A stretch of 64,000 bases of DNA from Nectonema munidae. Taxonomy: Eukaryota; Nematomorpha; Nectonematoida; Nectonematidae. The stretch lies in NCBI GenBank assembly GCA_030549495.1, contig JAUIRK010000293.1, positions 682,001-746,000 of the forward strand. The letters are read 5' to 3'. The notes beneath the pieces were generated by a model that searched no databases, was not told the origin of the DNA, and saw only the letters and a program-made list of their open reading frames with translations. Position numbers and translations under genes: made by a program. Positions 22,740-33,835 of the stretch are shown in pieces; the first letter of the stretch is position 1; every line of letters starts with the position of its first letter.

Positions 22740-25184
22740 CCTATCTGGGCATCAAATTTCTTCCTATCGTAAATCTATTTCCTAAGCACATTGAACAGTC
22801 TGGCTGGTTTGTTCTTCTTTTGCTCATTCACTTTATAAGCATCGTTATAAGCAAACCCTGTTCTAGACTCACTGCTTCATTATCCGGTCAAGATGCATGC
22901 TCACAGTAACTTCTTATACTTATGACAGATGCAGCATACAACGACTTGTGTTTTTCAAGCGCCTCTCTAATCATGGCTGACTCGTCTATAAGTCGAAGTG
23001 ATCATTATTCCTTCCTATATTTCAATGAAAGAAGCTAGACTTATATTCGTGGATTTACGGTACTTGAAAAATATTGAAGCAAGATATTCTTGTAGATGTT
23101 AAAAAACACACTGCAAACATGAAGCATCAAATTATGCAAAAAACTTTTTAAGAAGTAGTTTCGAAAGAAATTCTCATTTCATAAAAAGAAAAGCATCCTA
23201 TGACGTTTCTTATCTTTACTGAGATGTTAACAAAAAAACAGCCAAACATACTCTATAATCTATATATTATTCACAACTTCATATATCAATAAAACTCTTT
23301 AAAACTACATCAAAGAAAATTAAAAACGGCATGATTTTTACGGAAACTACTTTAAAATAACAAAATTGATTTTCCCCTATTAGTGTTGGACAAGATTTGT
23401 CCGCTCAAATGATTGGAGGGCGGTGATTTTTAACCCTCTATTTATCTTAGTTTTTTAAACATATTTTTAGTGTAATATTTATATTTCAAATATGCGGGAA
23501 CAAGTGATGATGTTCCTTCTTTATGAAAATTAATCAAACCTGTCAAAAAATGACAGCTTATGTCAAAATTATAACTTTTGAAATACGTTTAAAAAGTTTT
23601 TTACACATATATACCCATTTTGAAGTATGCTGAATTTAGTGGCAACGTTCATTTTTTATGAAAATCAATCAAACCTATCACAAAAATGATTTAAATATGA
23701 CAGCTTAAGTCAAAATTAAATTTTTTTACACATATTAATATAAATAAAATTTATATAATCAATTTTCAATTATACTGAATTTCATTTTTATGAAAATCTT
23801 TCTAAGTCAAATATATAAATTTCAAAATCAAAAATTGAGAATTTCTCAATAAAAATTAAATTTTTAATTTGGCTTGAAAGTTTTTTACGTGAGAGGGACC
23901 CCAAATATCACGAAAATGGTATCAAAATATGCATCTAAGGAGAATTCACGAAATTTGAAACGATATGGTCCAGCCAATTAATCGGATTAGACATACTATC
24001 TAAACAAATGATTTTTCACATCCCATAAAACTGACAGTTGACATGAATTTCAAAATAACATTATTAAAAAAAAACTTCTATTGACTAATTTGGGCAAACT
24101 GATATTTGTTCAACATCTTTTTATGAACCTGTTAAAACAAGGACCCTATTTGCAACTGAAAAATTTTAGACGGAAAAGTATTTTTAGGTTTAGTATAATT
24201 AATCTAAATCCTCAATTATTTGCTGCCTGAAATATGCAGGTGGTTTATCATTTTTTGAAATGTCGAATTGACTAGCATTGTTTAAAGGAATATGTCTGTA
24301 GCATTTTAAACTACTTACTCAGCGTAATTATTTTTGCTTCTAAAGAGGAAGGAATATTTGGAAGAGGGGATTTTGATTTCCCTTTTATACACGAAGAAAT
24401 GATAACCTACATTTGTTTGCCATTTTTTATGCGCTTTTGAAATGCTTCATTTCCAGCCGATGATTTACTTTGAAATCTTGAATCAAAATTAAATATCTCT
24501 TTGATGTGTGAAGGATCAAAGTTTGTAATTTGAAGTCTTTTTTCTCAAATCCACCAAGGTAAAGAAAAGTATACTTTTTTAGAGAAAGCAAAATTCATTG
24601 ACAAAACTTTGTTGTACATGAGTGCATGAATATTCAATCAAAATTACCGTCTTTCTTTAAAAAATTTTTCCTCTCACTAACTTTTAAGTCATCATGCTTC
24701 TCAAAAGATCAAAGCAAATCTGGAACTCTTCGGTTCGTTTTTTCAAAATTCGACACAGGTGCCTTTTTTAATTATATTGCAGATTCATCAGTAATTAAAA
24801 TCTTTGAATATTTTATTTGATGTTGAGATATAAGGTTATCAATTTGAACTGCTAAAATTAGTAAATTGATTTCATGTGATCCGTGATTTTTGGTAACCAA
24901 AATAAAGTTTTCACCAAAAATGCTTCAACTCAATTTTTGGGTACATTTTTGATTTATATGTTTTTTAGCATGTGCATCATATCTATCACTCATATTAGAA
25001 GATAAAATGTTTCGTATTTATACATACTTTTAATGTGATATATAATAAATAATTTGACAAACATTAACTAAATAACTATTTTGGTGAAACTCTTGAGTTG
25101 GAAAAGCCACAACAAACTTTCATAAAAATTAAAAAATATCCCAACATTCGGTAAGTATTTTTCATTTCAAAAATTTATAAAAGT
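22740..25184. other. AT-rich region with diverged tandem repeat
   Basis: At 23510-23830 there are two to three diverged units (about 130-160 bp each) containing TATGAAAATCAATCAAACCT, TGTCAAAAATGA and TTTTTTACACATAT. Related units occur at 29270-29500 and 34260-34540. No gene recognised. Confidence 0.5.
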
Positions 25185-25345
25185 GGTAAAGGTACCGTCG
25201 GGTGTTTTCATCGAGAAGGCACAATTGCGCCCAGGGTGCGAAGTAGAAAATTTTCACTGGGAGATGCTGTGCTGTGTGGAGTCACCCCTCACATAGAAAC
25301 ACACAAACGTTGTAGGGAACGTCCCGTGAGGCCTACTTCTACAAA
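25185..25345 (-). repeat. SINE-like element sharing the SINE tail, different head
   Basis: On the minus strand the 3' end reads GCAATTGTGCCTTCTCGATG, AAAACACCCGACGGTACC, TTTACC, as in copies 1 and 2. The upstream body (with TGAGGGGTGACTCC, CAGTGAAAATTTTC) is unrelated to those copies and lacks a clear box B. It suggests a common 3' module joined to different heads. Confidence 0.5.
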
Positions 25346-25599
25346 ACCTCAAATAAAAGTCACGTGCTTGTATGCATGTCTAAAGTTACATGCTATTACA
25401 CTGCCTACATATTGAGATGGATGCCATACGTTCTATGGATCAAAAAAGTGTCAGTGAGAATTCTATGGGTCATGACAAACACTGAAACTACAAATTCAAC
25501 AGGCTATATTATTGAATGGCCTACTTACTCGATAGAGAGAATTACAATTTACATTACAACACTTTTAATCTTTATTCTAACATAAAAAATGGATTTGAA

Positions 25600-27880
25600 A
25601 AATTCTTCGAAATTTACTTTGTTGAAAAAAGAAGGTGTTTGGAAGACAATACACACTCATCATCTGTCTTTCGATCCTGGCTGATTGCAGATCGATGGTT
25701 TCTTAACCAAGTGCGAACGTATTTTGTAAAATCTGCCCGTGAAATCGGGGGTCCATTGATATTGAGAAAAAGAACAGCATCGCATGCTTGTACACTCATC
25801 TGATTACGTTCTGATGTACAGATGTCATTCATCGCACTAAACTCACGTTCGCATTCAGCCGTGGAAACAGGGAATATACTAATAACTTGTAAAAAGCTTT
25901 CTTAGTCAGTTGATCAATATCCACATTTGAAACCTCGAAAGGCAGAAACAGTGGATATCACATCTTGTTTGAAAAATCGAGCCACATCCATCACTTCCTT
26001 GTCTATATAAGTTACCAATTCTTCTTCCTTTTTCGGCCAATTTCGGGGATCCAAGTGCACACAGTCATTCAACAACTTCGAGTCAAATCTGCAATTGAGA
26101 TTGGCAATCACAGCTTGGATGAACTGGTTTGCGAAAGTTAGAAAGGGAAGATTCGGTTAAAGGAATCCCTTTGAATGTTCCATCTCTATCGTACTGTTCC
26201 ATATGTTCCCGCGAAGACGGCCAACCCGTTTCTTTCTAGGCTTTCAAAACCTTGCGAAGACGAAGGATCTCTGTCGAAATGGATATTAAAGTGGCGTTTT
26301 CTTTTTTATTTAATTTATTATCTAAAGATGTAAAATCTTACTGTTTACCCACATCACTCAGTATTGTTCCTTGTGGTATACGCTCGTATAAGCTGAAGCG
26401 AAAAACAAAAAACTGTAGGACGCCGAAATCGTCTGCATGATTGTGTCCTATCCTATACATACACCTGTTCATGAACGCTCTCGATTGAAAAGTTTACAAT
26501 AATTCAACTTGTAATGTACGTATGATGCAAAGGTGTGTAACTTGCTACGCTTAATTATTATTGACTTTTTATGAAAAAGCAGTGAGCATTTGCATCGAAA
26601 CAAAGAAGTAAAGAGTAGACAATTTTGCGTTCTTTAACCGGTCTATTAATTATTCCGGTTGTGTACGCATGCACTTATAAAATGGTTCGATATTTTTATA
26701 AAACAAAAATCTTACCTTCACGCGTAGTGTCTTAAATTCATACAAACAGTCTTTGATGGTACACATTTGTTCAACAACTTGAAAACGCTCCATGATATTC
26801 GCAAGTTTCTGCAACTTTGCATCCGATTTTGAAGAAAGAGCATGAAGAGCCTGATAATAATTGTTCCATAGACTGTCAACAGCTAAGAATGAAGAAAAGC
26901 ACCACCTAACATCAAAGAACTTACTGACTTTCCGGAGTGTACACTCCAAGTCAGTCGCGACACTCTCCAACAAGCGCTGATTTTTGGGAGAGCCTGAAAA
27001 TGTAGAGTAGAGTTTGTCTAAAAAGATGGTAAAGTGATTTACCTGTGTGACACTTTTTGTAGCGCCATGCACAGTGAGTTCAAATCAATGAGCGACACAA
27101 TGAAAAGATGGCAAATAAGGAACACCAATAAGTTCAAAGAACTTCTTGATGAGACCGCCTTTTTGGCCAATCATCACAGATGCGCCATCAGATCCAATAG
27201 CTAAGAGTTTATTTTTGAGTATTTCGATACCAAGTGCAGGCACGAAAGAATCAAAAAGTGTCTTTTTTGCAAACATGATCGCTGTGCAGTAAGGATCCCA
27301 TTTCAAGTCCATTTAACTTTTGCAGTTGTATTACTTTTCCTTGTTTCTTGAAAGACAGGTTTTCCTTGGCTATAAAATACGAAGTTCGAAACACACGTAA
27401 AGTCCACAAACTTCAAAGCTTGCAAGCGTTGTTCGTTGAAGGAAACCATGATTAAATCTTTTTCTCTGTCTTTGATGGTTTCAACAACAAACTTGTGGGA
27501 CTTGGATTTGGAGTGCTCGGAAACTTTATGAAATAGCTTTTTTCGCTCTTTACCATAAACCCCTCCACCTTGCACGCCAATCTCAGTCAATTGCTTTTCC
27601 ACGCGTAAGCTAGTAGACGCATGCTTTGGTGGAAGAGCCATAAAGTCTTTGCACACCTTACAAAAAAGCTTTTGATTTTTTATAATAAGCCATGGATGAC
27701 GACTTTGCCAGGTTTTATAAAGTGGCTCAGTTAACCCAATTGGCACTTCGTTCGCTACTTTTGATGCGCAAAGCTCAGTACTTTTGCTTTGTTCATTGCT
27801 ATCGTCAGTGCGAGGATGCTCAGAGCTACTTGATGGAATCGGTTCAATAATTTCAGTTTCATCACTCAGACTTTTTTTGA
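25600..27880 (-). pseudogene. hAT transposase, broken
   Basis: The minus-strand frames follow the order of hAT transposases with a zinc-finger N-terminus. At 27746-27303 is a BED/TTF-type finger region (HPWLIIKNQKLFCKVCKDFM, then SKSKSH). At 27312-27085 comes LLAIGSDGASVMIGQKGGL ending FHCVAH, which holds the D of SDGASVM and the C..H motif. At 27072-26650 is the RNase-H continuation with FFDVRWCFS. Near 26200 is EHMEQYDRDGTFKGIPL. At 26111-25914 comes NLNCRFDSKLL. At 25890-25614 is the dimerisation domain, VISIFPVSTAECEREFSAMN. About four frame changes separate these parts. All core motifs are present, so decay is moderate. Confidence 0.88.
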
Positions 27881-28707
27881 AAGGTTAAAAATCCTAAAAA
27901 TATTGATGTGTCAAAGTGGTATTCTAGATATCCAAAAAAATATCAACATTCCCAATGTTTAATCATGAAAAAAATCAGATAAGAAACGGGTGCACGGCGC
28001 TTTACTCATGTGAAAGTTTTCTTGATTTATTTCGAACATCCCTAAAGCATAAGAAGATTTTTCCGATGAATTTGCCGTTTACAGGAGTAGAGCGAATCAG
28101 AATATATTAAATTTCTAAAACAAAAAACTGCATTATTACGAAAAAGTAGAACACAGTTCCTATATGTAATGATTTGGACGTCAATTTCGAGCAAGCTGAT
28201 ATGTAATAGTAGCCGATATTTTGGAAGCCTCTGAACCATCCATGATGAAGGACTAGTTTGTTCGACAGCTAATAAAGCTGAATTTTCACATAAATACTAG
28301 GGATGTATAGGATATCCACTTGCGTAGAAGCAAATAATGCTCAAAAAATTTTACATCCTCTTAGCATCCTCATCCATGGATCATTTAAGTGTCAACATCC
28401 TCAATTCTAAAACATTTCCTTTTTTCTATATACCGCAAAGTTTTTTTCTGAATTTTTATTTTATCCAGAATTCTTATGATAGCACATATAGTACATTGAC
28501 ATCTCTCTAAATTTTTAAGAAGTATAAAACTTTCGCTTGCTTAGAATAGCGTTTATGATATCAGCATAAAAATTAATTCTGCGATCCTCATCCGCTAGAA
28601 CTCCAATTTTGATATCTGCGAATTAAAAAATTTCACATCTGGTATATCTCTAATAAATACCAGCACACTATGTTACCACTATTGGGTAATGTTTGCTATA
28701 AGCTTTT

Positions 28708-28742
28708 TCGCCTTCTCGATGAAAGCCCAAGTTACCTTTACC
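28708..28742 (+). repeat. SINE tail fragment
   Basis: CGCCTTCTCGATGAAAGCCC followed by AAGTTACCTTTACC matches the 3' module of the SINE copies. The head is not recognisable. Confidence 0.55.
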
Positions 28743-29269
28743 TAAATGTCAAAATTTGAGTCACCTCCTTCTTTATTTTGGAACCCTTTTGCTTTTTAAA
28801 TCGAGAGTAATATTTAGAAAGAAACATTAAACTTGAAATTGAGATTGAAAACTTAATTAAATAGAAATATAAAATTATTAAAAATTCAAAACTTAAATCG
28901 AAACTTAACCATAAGCCAAAACTAAAACGAACCCTAACGCTAAATAGAAAATGTCAAACTTGCATATAATTTAGGAATTTCAATGCCCCTGAATGCACCA
29001 AAAATGTAAAAAAAGTGCATAAGGAAAAATGATGAAAAATGGGTTTTTAAGGGAGTTCTAGTTAGACGCTATAGTCCCGATATAACCTTAGAAATACCCC
29101 TTATTACACAAAAAAAACACTTCTTTACACACCGTGGATTTAAAAAAAAACAATAAAGGGAATTCAACCTCTGACTTTATTGATTGCTCCTCCTCCCGTA
29201 ACCACTTGACTGGATATTTCTTGATGAAAAGCAGTCAAAATTTTTAAAAAAGTGATTTATAATTCACAT

Positions 29270-29500
29270 TATGAAGAATATTTAAAATAATTTTATCACA
29301 TCTATACTACACCGATTTTCAAGTATGTTCAATTCAATTCTCATGTTTATTTCGTTTGAAAATCAATCAAAATTTGTCAAAAAGCCATTTAAAAATGGTG
29401 ATTTTTTTTGAATTGCCAAGTTTTACAAATAAATAGATTTTTACACCTACATCCCTGTTTTTAAGGATGCTCAATTCAATTCTAGTATTTATTTTGTATG
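29270..29500. repeat. Dispersed repeat, unit of about 130-150 bp
   Basis: Two units contain TCAAGTATGTTCAATTCAAT / AAGGATGCTCAATTCAATTC, GTTTATTTCGTTTGAAAATC, CAATCAAAATTTGTCAAAAA and ATAGATTTTTACACCTACAT. Similar units occur at 23510-23830 and 34260-34540. Confidence 0.6.
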
Positions 29501-29952
29501 GAAAAAACCCAACACTAATAAGGTAAAAGCTATACCTAACAATAAAACATAACACGCTCGTCTTTCAGCCAAATAGTTCTACGCAAAACTAGAGCTAAAA
29601 ACGAATTCATTACAGTAACATTCATCATATTAAAATACACACAAACCTATAAGTTTTAAACTATAAACGAAGTGGGGTAGGAATTATCTTCTATAATCTA
29701 TATCATCAAAACGTAGCGTCTGTTTGTCGGCTTAATTAATCCTAGCGTAGGTTATGAATTCTCTCAATAAGCTCTCAAGAATTCTGATCAATAAAGGCAA
29801 CATAGCAAAAATGATTCATGCTTCGAGCCAACGCAGAAAGAAATTGTCTATCAATCATCTTATTCATTATATATTGAAATTTCAAATGCAAAGCTGTATG
29901 TCAATCGGTTACAATTTAATGCGTGGAATTCTCTTCCTATTACTTTGTATTT

Positions 29953-30026
29953 TTAACCCATTTACGGCCAATGTTCCTAATTTGGAACATAAGTAATTTC
30001 ATCTTCGTCTGCTTTTTATGGGTTAA
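29953..30026. mobile_element. piggyBac-like MITE (74 bp with TTAA sites)
   Basis: Bounded by TTAA on both sides, with CCCAT at the left and ATGGG at the right, and internal GTTCCTAATTTGGAACATAA and ATTTCATCTTCGTCTG. The latter is shared, in reverse orientation, with the longer copy at 45941-46080. TTAA target sites are specific to piggyBac-type insertion. Confidence 0.75.
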
Positions 30027-30351
30027 AGAGGAATAAAATTTCCTTTTCCCAATAAAGTGTAAATACTTTTTATCGAGCAACTCAATCATAAGAAAGATTG
30101 AACGATCTTACTTTAATTTCCATAGAAAAGCTTCTTCTTATCGAACTAAAGAAAAAAGGTTATTTTGCGGTATAATTTTTGTTACGTGAGAGAAGAATCA
30201 CGCTTATATATAAATAAATGTTAAACTGTTTTGATTTAATGTGCTCTGGAATCCGAGTCCCCCCTAAAAAGGTATTATCCGCTTGAAAGCGGGGGTATCA
30301 TGTGAGCCAGAAGAAACTCACACTCAATGTTGCCCGGTTACTGATGCTTAT
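30027..30351. other. Non-coding, downstream of the secreted-protein gene
   Basis: Contains a short GC-richer hairpin-like stretch (CCGCTTGAAAGCGGGGG near 30279-30295). No gene or poly(A) signal was identified with confidence. Confidence 0.4.
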
Positions 30352-33216
30352 CTACGTACGCCACTGCAACAGTGTGTTATCAAAAAGTTGATATATGTAT
30401 ATAAGCATCTCATAGAATGCGTTGCTCGTAACTACTTTAATGCTTACTCGTAGAGTATCTTCTACGAAGTATTCATTATCCAAATAAACTAACTTAGCTT
30501 TTATACTGCATTCGTACTCTTTTTGCTCTGCAAAACCACCTCCTTTTACTTCGATCCAATGTTCCCTTGATTTCGTTTTTCCTTTCAACTTCCATTCATA
30601 AACGACTTGCACAATATCTACTTCTTCGTCCGTTACCATGCTACAATATATTCTTTTCCTTTCTCTTACTCGGAGTACGTTATCCAAATTCGGTCCATAT
30701 ATTCTGCCATTATAAGGAATGACGTGTATGAACTTTTCTATTACTTCTTTCCTGTCCTCCTTACCCACCACCACACACTTATAGAACGCGTCTTCTCTAA
30801 TTTTGTGCAATAGCAACCTGCTCTCATTCGTGATTAGCATTTCGCCTTCATACCAACCTCTGACTTTCAATTTTTTTCTAAACCTTTTCTCGATACCGCA
30901 TGAAATATTCAATGCATCTCTTGTGTGAATGAAATGATGAGGATTTACTTGTTTTTTTCCTGAAGCGTCTTTTATGAATACTTCATCGTCTTGGAAGTGG
31001 TGTATTTTTAGGTCTATGCGACGACTCATTATTGATAACTCAGTCCATGTTGGTAGGTTTAAACCTTCGTGCAATCCTTGAACATACAAATGTACGTCAT
31101 AAGAGATGTCTTCTACTGCATTTTCTAAGCGTAAAACAGTTGTGTTGTTCTCTAATTCTTTAACAATGGAGGACCATTTAATCATATTGGAGAAATATTT
31201 TGGAGAAGGTATCTTTTCTTTTGCTCTAATTCTAAAACTCTGGCCTTTGTGAATGAATGCGATTTTCGGCAGAACCACGTCAATGTCATGTTCTACATAC
31301 ACTAAAATCTTGTTTATAGAAAATCTGTTGATGAAAGGAGCAGATATTCTATCCTTACTCTTGGCTTGGCATTTGATCCATTTTAAATTAATCTCTTCTT
31401 CAGCGATGATTGATGCGAACTGACCCTTTATTTTTGGAAGGAGAATGTCATCCAAATACCAAAGGTATTCTATATTGAATTTTTCGTTTCCAAAAACGTT
31501 CTCAGAATATTCTACCATACAACTCAAATTGACATACCTATACTCCTTTACTAAATATTCTCCCCTCTCTACTTCTTTGTTATGCCAGTTTTTGACTCTC
31601 ACTTCTATTATTGGAACGAATTTTCCGTAAATAAATATCTCGCAAATGGCCAAGGTGTCAGTTGTATTAGCGTTTTTTTCGTACAACAGCATTACCGATT
31701 GTGCAAACTCCTTTTCGACATCACAGATTATAGTTTCTCCACGTTCCAATACCTCAATATCTTGGCAGCCTTTTATTTTTTCATAATTTTTTTCATCCCT
31801 TGAAATGTGTATGCTTAGTTTGTCCTTCACTGTGTCAAATTCGTTACTTATTTTTACAAATATATTTTCTATCAACCAACCTCCTTCATTTGTATTGTCG
31901 GGGAAAAATACTTCCAGCAACTTACCTTGTTTGTGCTTAATCTTTATAGGTAGACAGCCGCTTTCATCTTCCGAAAATTCTCCATCTGTTAACAAATGTA
32001 TTTTCGTTTCTTTATTGACCGTACTAACTTCTTTCGTTTTTAATTCATTCTTCTTTCTATTTCTCCTATTTTTGTTTGAAGAAAGTTGGAGTACTTTACT
32101 TTCTTCATTAATGTGATGGTTAATTATTTGCAAATTTTCAATTTTTTTCAATCTTCTTCCAATAAATTCGAGTTTACATAATATTAACGGATCTATATTT
32201 TCTCCAGCTCTGGAACTAAACATGAAAACTTTACCAATACAATCTTTAAAATGTTCTCCTTTTTTAAAATAGTAAATAACTTTATATTCCTGGGAAAGAT
32301 GCTCTATATCAATGCAAATTTCTTCTTTTTCATATTCTTTTTGAGTGAAGCCAATTTTTCCATACACATTTTGAATAAACGTATCGAATTTTTTTATTTC
32401 AATTTCATTCGTTCCTTGCCTTATTATTATATAGTGAATATCATAAATCACATCTTCGAATGTGTACTTTTTTGCACTTTCGTCGTAATATTTATCAATG
32501 CCAAAATCTACTTTGCCCGACCATTCTTTCTTTGGATCTAATGCTGTATCGCATGTATCTTCCTCATATTGTACGTCAGAAAGCACAACACTCGGCTCCT
32601 TTAATTTTGAATTTTTCGTACTATATTTGAAACGGCTGAACTTTGTGAAATCTATCTTTTCCAGCCCAAATTCATTTTTACCATTTGAAAACACTTTTAT
32701 AGTTTCTAATTCTGTCATTTCCAAAATTTTATGTTTTGCTGTTATGTATATATATCTACCTAATTTTCCATCACAATCAGTTGATAACTCTACAAACTTT
32801 TCATAATTGGTTGAAGTTTTATTAATTTTGCATTCCTCTTTATCCTGTGATAAATATTCCAATATTGTTCCCATTCTTACAACTTTTGTCCATGCTATAT
32901 AAACATTCCAAAAATCATTGACTACATCACCTACTCTATTCTTAAAGTTAGCTCTCAACAGTATTTTATCAAATGAATTTAACCCTTCTTCACTGTAATC
33001 TGTCTCTATTATCAATGTAGGATTATGATCGGAAGTCAGAGTTAAATACAAGTCTTCAAATTGTGCTTTAGTAAACTTTACTACATCCGATAATATGGGC
33101 CTTTCTTTACCGCCATAGTGTAAACTTTTTAACTTAATTCTATCTCCCAGTACCATTGGCCCAATAAGGAGAAAACTTAAGCAAATAAGCATTAAACGTA
33201 AAAATGGTGACGCCAT
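30352..33216 (-). CDS. Secreted lectin-like / Ig-like orphan protein, single exon
   Basis: The longest open frame of the window. An in-frame Met lies at 33249, but Met12 at 33216 (MASPFLRLMLICLSFLLIGP) starts a clean signal peptide, so I use it; residues below count from the upstream Met. Residues about 60-190, 215-370 and 410-545 resemble degenerate galactose-binding (F5/8C or fucolectin) modules: each ends like GRYIYIT..., GKVFMFSS...LILCKLEFIG or SVMLLYEKN...LAICEIFIYG, as in the family ending gRYV.I...LaLCEVEVYG. Residues about 565-640, 770-840 and 855-940 look like Ig folds with C..W..C spacing (NLSC...YLW...IKC; NISC...GWY...YKC; IYC...YEW...YEC). A basic linker (residues 392-401) separates modules 2 and 3. 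A donor-like GTAAGC at 30447 could mean that the last residues are replaced by a further exon. Role unknown; extracellular binding is inferred. Confidence 0.8.
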   Translation of the reverse strand: MASPFLRLMLICLSFLLIGPMVLGDRIKLKSLHYGGKERPILSDVVKFTKAQFEDLYLTLTSDHNPTLIIETDYSEEGLNSFDKILLRANFKNRVGDVVNDFWNVYIAWTKVVRMGTILEYLSQDKEECKINKTSTNYEKFVELSTDCDGKLGRYIYITAKHKILEMTELETIKVFSNGKNEFGLEKIDFTKFSRFKYSTKNSKLKEPSVVLSDVQYEEDTCDTALDPKKEWSGKVDFGIDKYYDESAKKYTFEDVIYDIHYIIIRQGTNEIEIKKFDTFIQNVYGKIGFTQKEYEKEEICIDIEHLSQEYKVIYYFKKGEHFKDCIGKVFMFSSRAGENIDPLILCKLEFIGRRLKKIENLQIINHHINEESKVLQLSSNKNRRNRKKNELKTKEVSTVNKETKIHLLTDGEFSEDESGCLPIKIKHKQGKLLEVFFPDNTNEGGWLIENIFVKISNEFDTVKDKLSIHISRDEKNYEKIKGCQDIEVLERGETIICDVEKEFAQSVMLLYEKNANTTDTLAICEIFIYGKFVPIIEVRVKNWHNKEVERGEYLVKEYRYVNLSCMVEYSENVFGNEKFNIEYLWYLDDILLPKIKGQFASIIAEEEINLKWIKCQAKSKDRISAPFINRFSINKILVYVEHDIDVVLPKIAFIHKGQSFRIRAKEKIPSPKYFSNMIKWSSIVKELENNTTVLRLENAVEDISYDVHLYVQGLHEGLNLPTWTELSIMSRRIDLKIHHFQDDEVFIKDASGKKQVNPHHFIHTRDALNISCGIEKRFRKKLKVRGWYEGEMLITNESRLLLHKIREDAFYKCVVVGKEDRKEVIEKFIHVIPYNGRIYGPNLDNVLRVRERKRIYCSMVTDEEVDIVQVVYEWKLKGKTKSREHWIEVKGGGFAEQKEYECSIKAKLVYLDNEYFVEDTLRVSIKVVTSNAFYEMLIYIYQLFDNTLLQWRT

Positions 33217-33324
33217 TTCTCTGAATAAATAAAAAGTGAGGGCAAGCAAGCTGTATTAACTATTTAATATTAGAAAGATTGTTTAGCCAATTAAAACACT
33301 TTAAATTCTCTATATTATAATAGC

Positions 33325-33835
33325 TGGAAGCATTTTGATTAGTTGAAATTATTTATGTTTTGTGTGTATTCTTATATGGTCTGATGAGTTGGCTTAATCG
33401 CGTCTGTTTGTGTGTGCGTGTGTCTGAGTGTGTGCAAGCATTCTGATTGGTTGAAATTATTTATATATTTTCTGTGTATTTTTATATGGTCTGATGAGTT
33501 GCTTATTAATCACGTCTGTTTGTGTGTGCGTGTGTGCAAGCATTCTGATTGGTTCAAATTATTTATATGTTTTCTGTGTATTTTATATGGTCTGATGAGT
33601 TTGCTTAATCGCGTCTGTTTGTGGTGCGTGTGTCTGAGTGTGTGCAAGCATTCTGATTGGGTGAAATTTTTTTAATTTTTTTGGGGTTTTTTTTTTTGGG
33701 GGGGGGTGGCTATAATCGCGTCTGTTTGTGGTGCGTGTGTCTGAGTGCGTGCAAGCATTCTGATTGGTTGAAATTATTTATATGTTTTCTGTGTATTTTT
33801 ATATGGTCTGATGAGTTGGCTTGATCGTGTCAATG
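33325..33835. repeat. Tandem repeat, five units of about 105-120 bp
   Basis: Each unit contains AAGCATTCTGATTGGTTGAA, ATTATTTATATGTTTTCTGT, TATATGGTCTGATGAGTTGG and AATCGCGTCTGTTTGTGTGT. Units end at about 33393, 33511, 33612, 33719 and 33830. The fourth unit has its middle replaced by a T/G homopolymer stretch (33668-33709), possibly sequencing noise. It lies 110 bp upstream of the start of the secreted-protein gene. Confidence 0.9.

Larger units (their letters stand above)
28240..29952. other. No gene; repeat remnants
   Basis: Contains a SINE tail fragment at 28708-28742, a dispersed-repeat unit pair at about 29270-29500, and AT-rich sequence otherwise. Confidence 0.5.

Noticed and set aside
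29754-29996. 80-codon plus-strand frame
   Set aside because: Its 3' part lies in the TTAA-flanked MITE and its 5' part has no recognisable similarity; no splice sites fit.
30240-30300. Link between the CCCCCCTAAAA block at 30258 and CCCCCTAAAATCGGG at 48959
   Set aside because: Similarity is limited to about ten bases; could be chance.
31445-32806. Several plus-strand frames of 60-103 codons
   Set aside because: Antisense shadows of the 965-codon minus-strand gene.
33412-33675. 87-codon plus-strand frame MCVCLSVCKHSDWLKLFIYF
   Set aside because: It merely translates the tandem repeat; the periodic CKHSDW pattern follows the DNA repeat.
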